DNA of 64,000 nucleotides from Beaufortia kweichowensis (taxonomy: Eukaryota; Chordata; Actinopteri; Cypriniformes; Gastromyzontidae). Both the position numbers and the translations under genes were made by a program. Where the stretch lies: NCBI GenBank assembly GCA_019155185.1, contig CM032804.1, forward strand, positions 13,550,992 to 13,614,991, written 5' to 3'. This document shows, piece after piece, positions 35,621 to 47,042 of the stretch. Every line of letters starts with the position of its first letter. Positions within the stretch are counted from its first letter, which is position 1. A model generated the notes under the pieces. The model made no database searches. It was given only the letters and a program-made list of their open reading frames with translations, and was not told the DNA's origin.

Positions 35621-38340
35621 CTGGAAGAAACAGTGAATATGAGATGTTTACCAAACTTATTAACGTGTGAATATAATGTGCTGTCTTTTGAGCAGTGTTT
35701 GTTAGGTTGGTGGTTTCAAAAGGCCAAGCTCAGGAAATGAATTCTTGAATTTAATTTAAGGTTTAAATCAGATTTTTATGACAATATGAGATTGAGTAAA
35801 AGCCAAGACAGACTGTTAAACATCAAGTGTCTTTTATGCCAGATTTGACTATATTCATGTTAGGACATTTGGTTGTGATTGACAGCGTTGTGTGTGGATG
35901 GCCAATCATGTTACATTCTCATATTCTTATTGATATAAAAAATAAAGAATAAATAAAAAACATAAAGCCACATGAAAAAATAATGTAGTATACTGTAACA
36001 TACAGTGTTTACTACAATTAATCATTTCAACAACATGTAGTAATTAGTAAAATACAGTCTGCCACAATTTAGTACTTACAATTGAATAGTAAACTACTAC
36101 AATAATTTACAGTTTACTAAAGTACACACTTGTGACAATGTTGGCAATGCTCTATCTGAAAAAAAGAAACAAGTCTGAAGTCTAAAAAACATCATTCTTC
36201 AGAGTAAACTTAAGATTCATTTGATAGTACAGTCAAAAAAAAAGGTTTTAATCATATCATAAAGACAAGCTACTGTAGCATTAGATAACTGTTATAGTAA
36301 CATACTGCACCTGGACTGTCAGAGATTTATCTGCGCCTAGGATTCACTGCAAAAGAAAATCCTTGTACATATTTCTTAACACTACAGAGATCTTAACAAT
36401 GTCTTAAAATGTTTTTAGAATTTCATATCAAATCAACAGTTAATAGTCAGCTACTTTATTGTCATTGTACATGCTGCAATGAAATTCTGTCAGGTGAATC
36501 TCAGTAAAAAAATGAAACAAGTCAAACCTAAAAACAGTCAACAATAATCATCTTAAGAATAACTATAGTCAATTTATTTTAATATTATATTTAAAACTGT
36601 GCCCGAGGCACTCTGTAATGAATAGCAGCGGGAATAAAACAGTATTAGAAGTTTGTTCTGTGTAATGAATAGCAGAGGGTTTTAGCAGCAGATTCAATTT
36701 CATTTCAATATGAATTAATTTCTCAAACCAAGACCAAATGATGAACATTAATTTAATAAGCTACACACTTTGATGTTGACCATTTTATTTTGACCATTTT
36801 ATTTTCTCCTCTAGAATTGAAGACAAATTTAGCATAAGATACTTCTGTTGTTAGTGATCCAATAAGATTCCTGAGCAACCTCTAGTATTAAAAATATAAT
36901 ATATTTTACAGAATATATCAATTACGAAAACAAGCGAGAGGATCTCTCCTGTGGATGTTTTTCTGTTATCCCATATACCTGGAGGGTAACTTCTGCACAA
37001 ACACAGACTGCACAAAACACCTGTCAGGAGGGACTTTGATCTAAAAGACCCGCCCTGTTTCCTCAGCATTGATATATAAGGGCAGTTCCACTTGGAGAAA
37101 TACAATTCATGCTAGTCGTCATGAAAATCAAATGTTGTCTTTACTGCATGATAAACATTTTGGATATAAATATTTGATTCTAATAGTTACAAATGATCAA
37201 TAATGACAAAAAATGATATTTGACACTTATATAGGTATGGTGCATTTATTTCTTATTGCAATGCTTTATTTTATGCATCTCGCACATGAACACTGTAATG
37301 CTTTAACAAATGTCTTAGCTACGACAAAGCATGACAGGTAATATGTGAAGGACTGAAGAAGCTCTGAGGTTTCTCTGACTCTTTATAGCAGAGCGTATGG
37401 GAAGCACCGCCCTGTGAAGTGTTATGTGTCAATCCAGCGGGACCTCAGCAGGATCCTTGAGACCTTGAGCGTGTCCCTCACCTGCCTTCAGGCTAAAGTA
37501 TCTCCAGTGAAAACACAACTGCTGAAGGATAAACAGGCACTCAGGGATTGACACTGTAAATAAACTGTGTTTCTGGGGACTTTAAAGAGCTAAAGGTGAA
37601 TAATTGACACTTGATCTTATATGTTGTGTCAGTTTTCAGAAAAGTTGGTTCTCTCTGCATAACAGATTTAATTTGTTATGTCAAGTACAAATTAAAAAAG
37701 TGGTCACTTTTCATCAGTCTAGATGGCAATTTCTAAATTAAGCTTTCAAATTATTACTGTGATTTTAACATTTTTTACATTTAAGAAGTTAATCTACATT
37801 AAAATGACAAAATGTTTTATTCATACGTACCCCCTATAATTTCCTGTTTTGATACAAAGTACGGTTCTAGAATAAATACCATATTCTGTTGATAGTTTTG
37901 TTTTTAATAGTTGTCCGCCATAGAGACAATGACACATATTATAAAATATAAATATTAAATAATATATAAAAAATTTATTAAATTATAAATAATATAAATA
38001 ATATAAAATATTAAAGCCTGAAAAGTCTTCTGAAGAGTCTTCTCGTTGCATATACTATTAACAACAGTTTTATATTAATCTATTCATTTCTTATCACAAT
38101 TTAACTTGTATTTTTAATGTATTTGCAAGAAAAAAATGACTTTTTCACGTACAAAAAAAGCATCAGTGGCACACGCAGAATCCCAGCAATATAAACGATA
38201 TTCACAGCAGTATATAGGGTTATCAATATCCAAGACATGATTTTGAGTTAAAGGACAGACAACACAAAATAAAGAATATTTCTTACCTGCTGGTTTTAGC
38301 TGTGAAGATATGGGTTCGATTGTTGAGTTGCCTTTATAAC
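35621..38340 (-). other. Probable 5' UTR intron, leader exon and TATA promoter of the GPCR gene
   Basis: The minus-strand acceptor cttccag borders 35620, and a minus-strand donor CAG/gtaagaa occurs at 38287. A TATAAA on the minus strand lies at 38332-38337, so transcription may start near 38305 and the leader exon would be very short. The inner region contains AT-rich DNA and local duplication copy 2, and no other gene. A second TATATAAG sits on the plus strand near 37073, without a gene that I can link to it. Confidence 0.4.
37330..37585. repeat. Local duplication, copy 2
   Basis: Direct, diverged copy of 33536-33775, offset by about 3.8 kb, with the GPCR coding exon between them. See copy 1 for the shared words. 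Confidence 0.75.
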
Positions 38341-38544
38341 ATCATGAGACCTGGAGGAATTGGAGGAATTGTTGATCAGAGGGAGGATCTTTCAGATGCA
38401 TTCTGGACCAGGTCCCTAATGGTGAATTATTTGTCTTCTAGACTCTTCTGTCCTCACAGGATCTGCTGAGCTGTTTGTGGAGTGTTTCTTGGGGTCATGA
38501 CGAGTGTTGTTTCACAGTTGAATGGTGTAGTGGATTTCACTGGG

Positions 38545-38840
38545 AACAACATTTTCATGTCTAATTTTCCGTATCGAAATATTTCCAGATGAAGTCTATC
38601 AGTTAAATTATTCTGATATATGACAGAATTAAAGGTTTGGTCAGATCTGGGTTCATTGTGCTATTACAAGTCTTGTACAAGACTTTAACGTCAGTCCGTT
38701 TAATCTGAGATGAAAAGAATAATTAAGAGAGCAATTACTTATTGGGTCTGATTGTCAGAATTTTACAATAACATTGTTTCTGTGTAAAACCTTCATAAAA
38801 CCCTTACATAAAGTGTTTCTATAATTCACAATTGAAAAAC
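38545..38840. repeat. Second local duplication, left copy
   Basis: Shares TCTAATTTTCCGTATC, ATTTCCAGATGAAGTC, TTATTCTGAT, TATGACAGA, AATCTGAGAT-type words and a TCTGTGTAAAACC segment with 39330-39575 in direct orientation, about 0.78 kb apart. It is non-coding. Confidence 0.75.
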
Positions 38841-39329
38841 TAATGGCAACAACATGTTTATGTTTAGTTATATAGAAATAAAAATTGACCGATGTTTAAA
38901 GCCACTTATAATGTTGACAAAATTCAGCTCTCCACACAACGCGTCTCCCCTGACTCTCTCTTACATGCTTCAAAACTCAGTCCTGGGGCTGACTTGTATC
39001 TTGGGACTGGTTTTGGTTTTTTACCAGCGACCCTAGAGCCCTTGTGTCAGTCTCTATCCATCTTTGACACTTCAGTGCAAACAGGGCACACAGGTGCAGA
39101 GCTCAACACTGTGGCTGTTTTGCGGTTGAAATGTTGGACTGATGCAGTCATGCATTACTCTTGTGTTTTTAATGTAACACAGATGAGTTGAGAAGCATTG
39201 CATGGACAACAGGATAACAACATATAATCTGTACCGAGTCTGACACAAAGTCACACAATTTAAATTTACATAAACATCGCCCTCCGTCAAACATGACATT
39301 TTCATAATAGCTGGGGTCGGACTTAAGTA

Positions 39330-39575
39330 TTTTCATATCTAATTTTCCGTATCTAGTATTTCCAGATGAAGTCCTTCAACCACATTATTCTGATTTATGA
39401 CAGAGTAAAAGGTTTGTCAGATATGTGTTCTTTGTGCGATTACCTGTTATTGTACAATACTTAATGTCAGTCTATTTGATCTGAGATTAAAAGAATTATT
39501 AAGAGAACAATTAGTCTGATTCTGTGTAAAACCCGTTCATAAAGTGTTTTAATAATTCACAACTGACAATTTACG
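39330..39575. repeat. Second local duplication, right copy
   Basis: Direct copy of 38545-38840. Between the two copies lies about 490 bp of unique DNA with no convincing gene. From here to 41.3 kb the sequence is AT-rich intergenic DNA in which I see nothing further. Confidence 0.75.
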
Positions 39576-41317
39576 TAAGAATGTTTTACTAGTAATTCAT
39601 GTTTCATGAATAAGTGGGTAATGTTCTTTCTTGTGACGCAATTACAGAAAAAAGTCTTTGTCCAGTTTCACACCCTTAATACCTCATTGAGATAAAATGT
39701 CCTGTTATTCTAGTTAAAAGCCCTATCTAGGAGCTAGAAAGGCTTTCTCTTTGGTTGAAGTAGTACAGAATCAAAAAACGCATGGCATCTATCAATGACG
39801 TCAAAGTCAGGTCCATCAAACATCTTCAACTCACCCATCTGTATCTAAAGTCTGCAACTGCTGGTCATAATGCAGTATTGTACAGACATGCACTGAAAAT
39901 GTTCAAAAGACAGACATGAAAAGTCAAAAAATGGAAATTGTACAGGGACTGTGATCCATGTTGACAGCAGAGACATGTGGAGCAGTAATGATGATCAGTT
40001 CGCTTTAGTTTGCCACAGCAGGCAGTATTCACCATCTCAGAAAAAAATGAAGCTCTAAACTGTGTTAATGATCTTGGGAGGGTGAGAATTGTTTTGTCGG
40101 ATCACATAATACTGATCTGTTATTTTATGATGCTATCCTGCATCTCCACTGTAAATCTCAGAAAACAGTGAAGGCTTGGACCCAGAAACGGTATTCCTTA
40201 AATCACGATTTAACAAATGGATTGCCATTTGTGTGGCCAAAAGCTAATAATATCTAACCTAATTTGTTAAACTGTCAACCCTGTTACCATCAACACTAAA
40301 AGCATAGTTGTATTCCAATGTATAAAAATGAGTAATGTGTCTATGTCTAAGTAGGATTTAGGCATTAGTACAGATCTAACTAAATCAAAAGTTTGACTCT
40401 CCAGTTTCTGCATTTCAGTCAGATCACTGAAATTTCTTTTGGGTTGATTATGTGCTCTGAAAAGATAAGCAATGGTGAATATTAAACCGTCATAATGATT
40501 TATGCTTCTGCGCTGTCAGAGAATGACATATCGATCACATCCTCAGGGATTTATGGGAGGGAATAATGATATAATAATCACATCAACAGATACATGTTGT
40601 GAGAGAATTAGACATTTGGAAAAACACTGATTGCTTTGTTAGGGTAATTTCTGACATTTCACAAGATTTAGTGCATAATATATTTACCATATATATTTTT
40701 AACCTCTCGATTTGATGACTTTTATAATGTGAAAATAAAGAGAGCAATGTAATATAACTTGCGGAATACAATGTTGTGTTGGGTAATGAAATGTGTTATC
40801 ACTGTCATAACAGAGATGACAAATAGAGTCTTTGTTAGTTGACAGTTCCCTAATCATATTTATGGTGCTGATGTCTACATAAAGTTGTTAGTAACTGAAA
40901 ACAATGGATTTCAGAAAAATAAAGAAACAACCGCTATAGGCTGTGTATGGTGAGTCATAATATTTTGTCTTTTTAAATGTTATGGATGATACTCACAATA
41001 TTGTTTTTTATGTTACAGCGGCTTCTCAAAACAGACAAAATTCTCTAGTGTAATTGAACATGGCAACAGTTTATGTTCTTAGCTTCCAAAACATCACACG
41101 TCAGAGGACAGAAGTTTTACAGCATCAGAGCGATGTCTTTGCCTGCTCCCATGACCAACCCAGGCCTCAGGAGATGGAAAAAAAACAGCATGAAAAGTCT
41201 TTAAGTTGGCCTGAAGAGAAATCATCTCATCAGTCACAATGATGGTGCCATGGCACGCTTTGAATAATTCCATCAATTTATATATAATATAACATAACAT
41301 AACATAACATTATAATA

Positions 41318-41461
41318 TATTATATTATATATATAATATAATATAATATAATATAATATAATATAATATAATATAATATAATATAATATAATATAATATA
41401 ATATAATATAATATAATATAATATAATATAATATAATATAATATAATATAATATAATATAA
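41318..41461. repeat. (TATAA)n pentanucleotide satellite
   Basis: About 25 near-perfect TATAA units follow a short imperfect run of AACAT units at about 41288-41310. Open frames of repeated ILYY across it are artefacts of the repeat. The surrounding DNA (39.6-42.8 kb) holds no gene that I can support. Confidence 0.95.
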
Positions 41462-42890
41462 TGGATTAATGCAGTACCCATTATTGAGAAAGTCAGGGGA
41501 AACACTATCTGACAGAAACATTCTCAGCTGTCAGGATGTGTTCCCCCTGCTATGATGGACAAATTTAATAAATGACCTTCAACTATGATCTAAGTGCTTA
41601 GTCAACCAAAAAAAATTACATTTATTTAAAGTCCCAAAAGAAATATAAGAAATATTAAAATCCAACTCCCCTTAAACCCCCATATCCCCATCCACAGTAA
41701 CACAGCATGCACATGTTCTTACGTAGACATTTTTCTGGGTATTTTCTGAATATGCAGCTCAGCGCCTTTAATAATAATGATGGTTATTTAAGTCTGTATA
41801 TTGTTGTCAGTTTTCTAAATTAATTTTCTTTGTATTTGAAAAAAACATATGTCCGCTTGCCTTTATTTAACACCCTTGTATAGTGTATAAACATCTCCAT
41901 TTGAATTGTTTTTAAATTAACTTAAGCAAATAAACACAAGCATAGGGCTTAATAAATGCCTAAAAATCCAAACCAAAATAACTATTTATAAATATAAATA
42001 ATTTAAAAAGAATATCTGTCCTTTGATTTTGTGTAATTGTTGTTATTGGTGACACAAACTATTATTTTGAAAATATGTGAGGAAGCCCTTCCAAGGTCAA
42101 AGGGCAACAAGGAAAAGCTCTATTCAAGCTCACACCTGAAGAGAGTCCCTTTACTCATTAAAAGTGAGAAATGTCACTTTTCTGTGTGGTTCTTTAAGGC
42201 GTGTCATTGGTGTTGCTTTGGTTTCTGGCAGTACAGATACAGTTTGTGCTCCATAATGAAAGTGACCTTGATGCTATTTTCATCAAAAATTAGCTATTCA
42301 TTAGAATTTGTTACTGGAGTTATTGTAACTGGTATTATGGCTGTGACAGAAAAACTGATACATATAGAATTATAAAATTATAAAATTAAATAATAAAATA
42401 AGAAACATGATTCAAGTTATCCTTTATTAGAATTAACAATATCATCATGCCAAAGAATACTGGTTTTAAACATTTTAAGGGGAAAACTGAATTCAATTTT
42501 TAACTTGTTGGAGTCAAAAAGACACTTTTTTTTAAATGGCTTATGTACTATACAAACACTTGGTCAAATTGTTTCTCTCAAATAGCTTTAGCTGTTCTTA
42601 ATATGTTTGCTAATAAAATTTCAATAAATAAAATTTGAATTTTATTGAATAAAGAATATATGTTGCTATATAACAATGCAACACCAACTGAAATATTCCT
42701 TAGCAAATGTAATCATAATATGACAGACTTTTACTGCAATTCTGCTTGTTTGTCCAAGAGGTGTTGCCGTACCTATCTTTCCAAAATGGCACCAAACATT
42801 TATGTCTGAAGCCTCACATGATAAAATACAAGGAACAGTGTTGAACAGGTAAGGGCAAAGGGAGAATGTTTTGCTAGGTCATCAAATAAA

Positions 42891-44015
42891 ATGGCTGAAG
42901 AAATGGGATTAAAAGAGAAAAAGTATAGTCTAACAGTACGTTTTCCAATCACACCACCTTGGATGTTTCCCTCAATGTTTTTAGATTTATATATACAAGA
43001 TGAAATGAAAAGACTTAAAGGGAAAGGAAATTGGGCAGATGTAGTCGATGGAAGATTGCGAACAATGTACAAGTCTTATATTGCAATATTTACAGATGGG
43101 TCTAAAGAACCTAAGAGTGGAAGTACTGGCTTAGCATTTGTTATTCCAGAACTAAAGATACATTTTAGGGAAAGAACCCCTGATCACTTAACAGTATTTA
43201 CAGTTGAGCTGTTAAACGCAATACAATGGGTAGAACATGATAAGGTTAAAATGGCAGTAATATGCTCTGATAGTTTATCAGCATTGGTCTCTTTATCGGT
43301 TTTATCATATCATAACAGACCTGATATTGTGTTTGAAATATATGAAACTTTGTACAGATTAAATCATATAGGAATAAGAATGAGATTTATGTGGATACCA
43401 GCGCATAGGGGAATTGAGGGGAATGAGAAGACCGAATACTTGAGGTGTCATATAGTAAAGCAAAAATTAAAGCAATAATACGTATTAATATAATGAATGC
43501 CTGGCAAAAACAATGGGATGAAGAAAGTAAAGGGCGTCACTTATATAAGATTAAAAAAGCAGTAGGAAAAATGGAATTGATAGGAAGAACTTCCAGAGAA
43601 CAAACGTTAATGTCAAGGATGAGGTTAGGACATACTGGGTTAAATAAAACAATGTATTTATTGAAAAAGCACCCTTCAGGGGAGTGTGATTGTGGAATGG
43701 AAGAAGAGTCAGTGGAGCATGTTACTTGCCACTGCATTAAATATGAGACACAAAGAATAAGTTTTAATAATGAGTTAAAGAAACGGAAGAAATGGAATAA
43801 ATGTGTTGAATCTTAAGAATATATTAAATGAAGAACAGGTCATTAAAGTTTTATTTATTTTTCTGAAAGAAACTGGATTAATTGAAAGAATGTAAGTTGT
43901 TTTTTTTCCTTTGGAAATACAAATCTCTGGCCCACACTCCAGTACAGTAGGTGGCGGATATGCACCTTAATTGTTAGTTGCCTCCTGCCAATATAAAAAA
44001 ATAGAAGAAGAAGAA
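42891..44015 (+). mobile_element. 5'-truncated, frameshifted LINE (I/Nimb-like) 3' end
   Basis: The first frame (42891-43478) encodes an RNase H-like domain: IFTDGS carries the first catalytic Asp, the next acidic positions appear around AVEL-type TVELLNA and CSDSLSAL, and WIPAHRGIEGNE is the classic LINE RNase H ending. The second frame (43445-43816) carries a C-terminal zinc-knuckle-like CDC...H..C motif. The two overlap in different frames, so the protein is broken, and the reverse transcriptase is missing upstream. Downstream, CAGTAGGTGGCGGATATGCACC and a GAAGAAGAA tail at about 43945-44015 match, from memory, the 3' end of a common zebrafish LINE. It is a dead fragment. Family assignment is tentative. 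Confidence 0.85.
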
Positions 44016-44731
44016 GTGAACAGGTCAGGTCATCTAAGTTAATGTTATGCTTATGGGTTTGCTTAGTTTTAGCTGTTTGTAAACCAACTTTAGTGTGCTG
44101 TGATGAGCTAATGTTAGCTAACAAAGCTGAGAGGAATTCAAACCTTGATATTTTTTCACATATGTGGACTTGTGTATGAGCAAGTGAAAAGGACAGTGCT
44201 GCTCATGGTCTCAAGTGCAGGTCTGTAAATACTGTATAAAGTTTTGTTGTGGTTCTGTTGGTTGATCTGAATGAGTGTGAGCTTCCTAAACTGGAACTAC
44301 CTCCCAGTCCAGACATGGTCAGGGCTCATAATTATTCATGAGTCTGCATATAAAGCGATATCTCATAATTCATCTAAATTATTATGAAGTATTGATTTAG
44401 AACTAGAAGTAAAACTCCACTTTTCTTTGTTCAAAATATTTATTTAGTGTCAAATGTCTACTACCTAGCAGCCTTTGGAAATGGTTGACTATATAAATAT
44501 GAAAAATTTCAGCATAAATAAATACATTATTTTACAAGTTTTAACAAGTAATAATGTTGTGCATTAGTGAAAGATAATGGATAAATTATAGGCTCTGCTG
44601 CTTAATTAGAACAAATGTAACACATTAAATATAATAGCTGTTGTTTTGTTTGCATAGTCATGTTTCAAATGAACGTACATTTATTCATTATTACCACTCC
44701 ATTATATGTGAAATAGCTCTACAAAAGCTAG

Positions 44732-45173
44732 TTAATGCACCATAAATGAAGACACATTTATATTTTTGAAGAAGATAAAGACAACCAAAAAGACACTTTT
44801 GACAACCGCCTCAGACTCCGAGCAAATGAGGCACACAGGCCTCGTACATTTCGATAAAGGAAGAATAAATGCGTATTTTTCCACCCATTCATCTCGAAAA
44901 ACTCGGTTTTCAGCGTCAACTTTCCTAATTTTTGAGAATGCCATTGTTTTTCAGTCATCGAAAGTTGTATCGGTGTGCGCAGCTCTCTTCACTGCACGTC
45001 TGTCTGTGACTGTACTGAGCTGACTTTATGTGCCTGATATAAATTGGATTTTATAATAACGTTAAATAGCGTTTGCCATTTATTTATTTAATTGTGTCAA
45101 AAGGCTTTGCGGTCCGGATGGACGCATCTCGCGGTCCGGATTCGGGCCGGGGTCCGCCAGTTGGCGACCCCTG
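44732..45173 (-). mobile_element. 5' fragment of a hAT transposon with N-terminal transposase piece
   Basis: On the minus strand the element starts at 45173 with the terminal repeat CAGGGGTCGCCAACTGGCGG, a hAT/Charlie-type end. A frame at 44732-44944 follows, reading KVDAENRVFRDEWVEKYAF...PVCLICSE, the BED-like N-terminus of transposases related to GTF2IRD2/ZBED proteins. The frame then degrades and the catalytic core and opposite terminal repeat are not found, so this is a truncated remnant. Its orientation is opposite to the LINE fragment on its left. The intervening 44.0-44.7 kb is AT-rich with nothing recognisable. Confidence 0.75.
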
Positions 45174-46641
45174 TTATAGATTGATAGTATGTTTAAGCCG
45201 CAGCTGTACGCTGACCCCGAAACCTTATGTAAATCTGTCAACACTGAATCTGTATGTGTAATTATTTGTTTGTGTTTATGCTAATTTATTTGGAGCATAA
45301 TATTATTTGACGGGGTCTAATATGAAAAGAGCAGTTGTGATGAGGTCACACAGAGCGTGAACATTAGACCTTTCCCTCAGGCTCAGTGTCTGAGCGCTAT
45401 ATACTTCTCTGAAAATTTTGTTTCATAACCATCTCACAAGGCTGCCGGTGTCAGAACAAAAATTCTCATCTGGGATGTTACGAGCGATCAGTGAGCAAAA
45501 GTCAACGCTCTCCATCTCGTTCTCCAGCTGTTCAGGTTTTCTGCCTTGTTGGAGATGGCGCTGTCACTCACTATGATGTTCATTAACATAAACAACAGAC
45601 AGAAGACAGAACCTCGCTATCTGTTTGATGATGTCTGTGATAGTTTACCAAATTTCCCCACCAAGACGTCATGTTTAAGACGGCAGTCAGATAATCTGGT
45701 TTGAACTGATTCAATGCTCAAGCAGAACGGCAAGCAATTAGGAGGAATATGAGCGTGCCGTGTATCATGCTATTAGAGATTATACACTACAGCAATGCAG
45801 AGGTCACTGTACTGTAAAATAGGGAAGTAGGCTTTGCGTTGTGTACGTGACAAACGAGCCGGAGTGATAAGTGTGGTGGAACTGATGGATTGTGTTTACG
45901 CTGTTATATTTGTGTTATGGCAGCTGTTGATATGGAGCGGAGTGGCTGAGAGATGCCGTTGGAGGGCGGGATCGGCTTCACGTGTCCTCTTCACCCCGCA
46001 GGGCCGCCGGGCTGCTGAAACCCAGAGTACAGGAGGAAGGAAGCGTTTGAAGCACAAATGAATGACTTTGAATTGTGTGAATCCGCTGTGGAATCTGGCT
46101 TTGTTCTTGCATTCATTTTTCATGCAGGAGACACCACACGTACATAAACGGCACGTAATTATTTCAGTGTACAAATCAACAGGTTACAGCATTCACACTG
46201 TGCGATGTTTGTGAATGTGTCGTGGGTAAAACGCTGTGAAGAGTTCTTACTGATGAATGTTTTAACAGCAGAGTGTTAACAACTGTTCACTGGGAAAATA
46301 ACCTGACAGAAATGTTTTTCCGGCTCTTGTTAGCCCATGAGTCTACACTTTAGTGATGTAATACTGTATGGGACTGGTTGGGAGTAGTCCAGACCAGGGC
46401 AAGCTCAATGAAAGGAGGAATATAAGGACAAGGGTACTCTATCCCAACATGATGGCTACTTTATTTTGATAAACGCCTATTTATTATTTTTGGACACTTT
46501 CAATAGGTGGAGTAAATGATGAAGGTGGTTTTTAGTACAATTGTGGCTTAAGCATTACAAGTCATGGCACAATTGATGTTGCAATATGTCTCTATGGTAT
46601 ATTTCAATAGAAACATTTTGGAAAAAGATCTTCATCTCTAT

Positions 46642-47042
46642 TGGGGCTGCACAGTATATCGAAATTATCGCAAATGTGCGTATCGCAGTGGTTTGCAATA
46701 AATGAGTGATTTAATTTGAATACTTCAAAAAGTAACGTATGGTCAAAGTTTTAGGCCGAAGTGGATAATATGGTATCTGGCACATGGGTGTTAGTTGGGA
46801 TATGTGTGCGTTTGCATAATAGTGTGCCATGCGAGTGCTCTGATGCAAGTCAACAAGCCACAAAGCTTTCATAGCCAGCTGATGCTTTCTTTTCCATGAA
46901 ATATGAAACATATGTTGGTTATATAATAAAAAATACTTTTATATAATTTAAATGGGCTTTAGAAAAAGGAATATTGTATCGCATATCGCATTATTTAGCA
47001 TGCTATTGCATATCGCATTTTTTTCAATATTGTGCAGCCCCA
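46642..47042. mobile_element. hAT-type MITE with 8-bp target duplication
   Basis: A 401-bp element begins TGGGGCTGCAC and ends with its inverse, GTGCAGCCCCA. It is flanked by ATCTCTAT (46634-46641) and ATCTCTAG (47043-47050), a 7/8 match that fits the 8-bp target duplication of hAT elements. The interior is rich in ATCGCATAT-type words near both ends, forming sub-terminal repeats. It has no coding capacity. Confidence 0.85.

Noticed and set aside
41288..41461. Possible CRISPR-like or functional tandem array
   Set aside because: Simple AACAT/TATAA pentanucleotide satellite without spacers.
44766..45023. Plus-strand 85-codon frame
   Set aside because: It is the antisense shadow of the hAT transposase N-terminal fragment.
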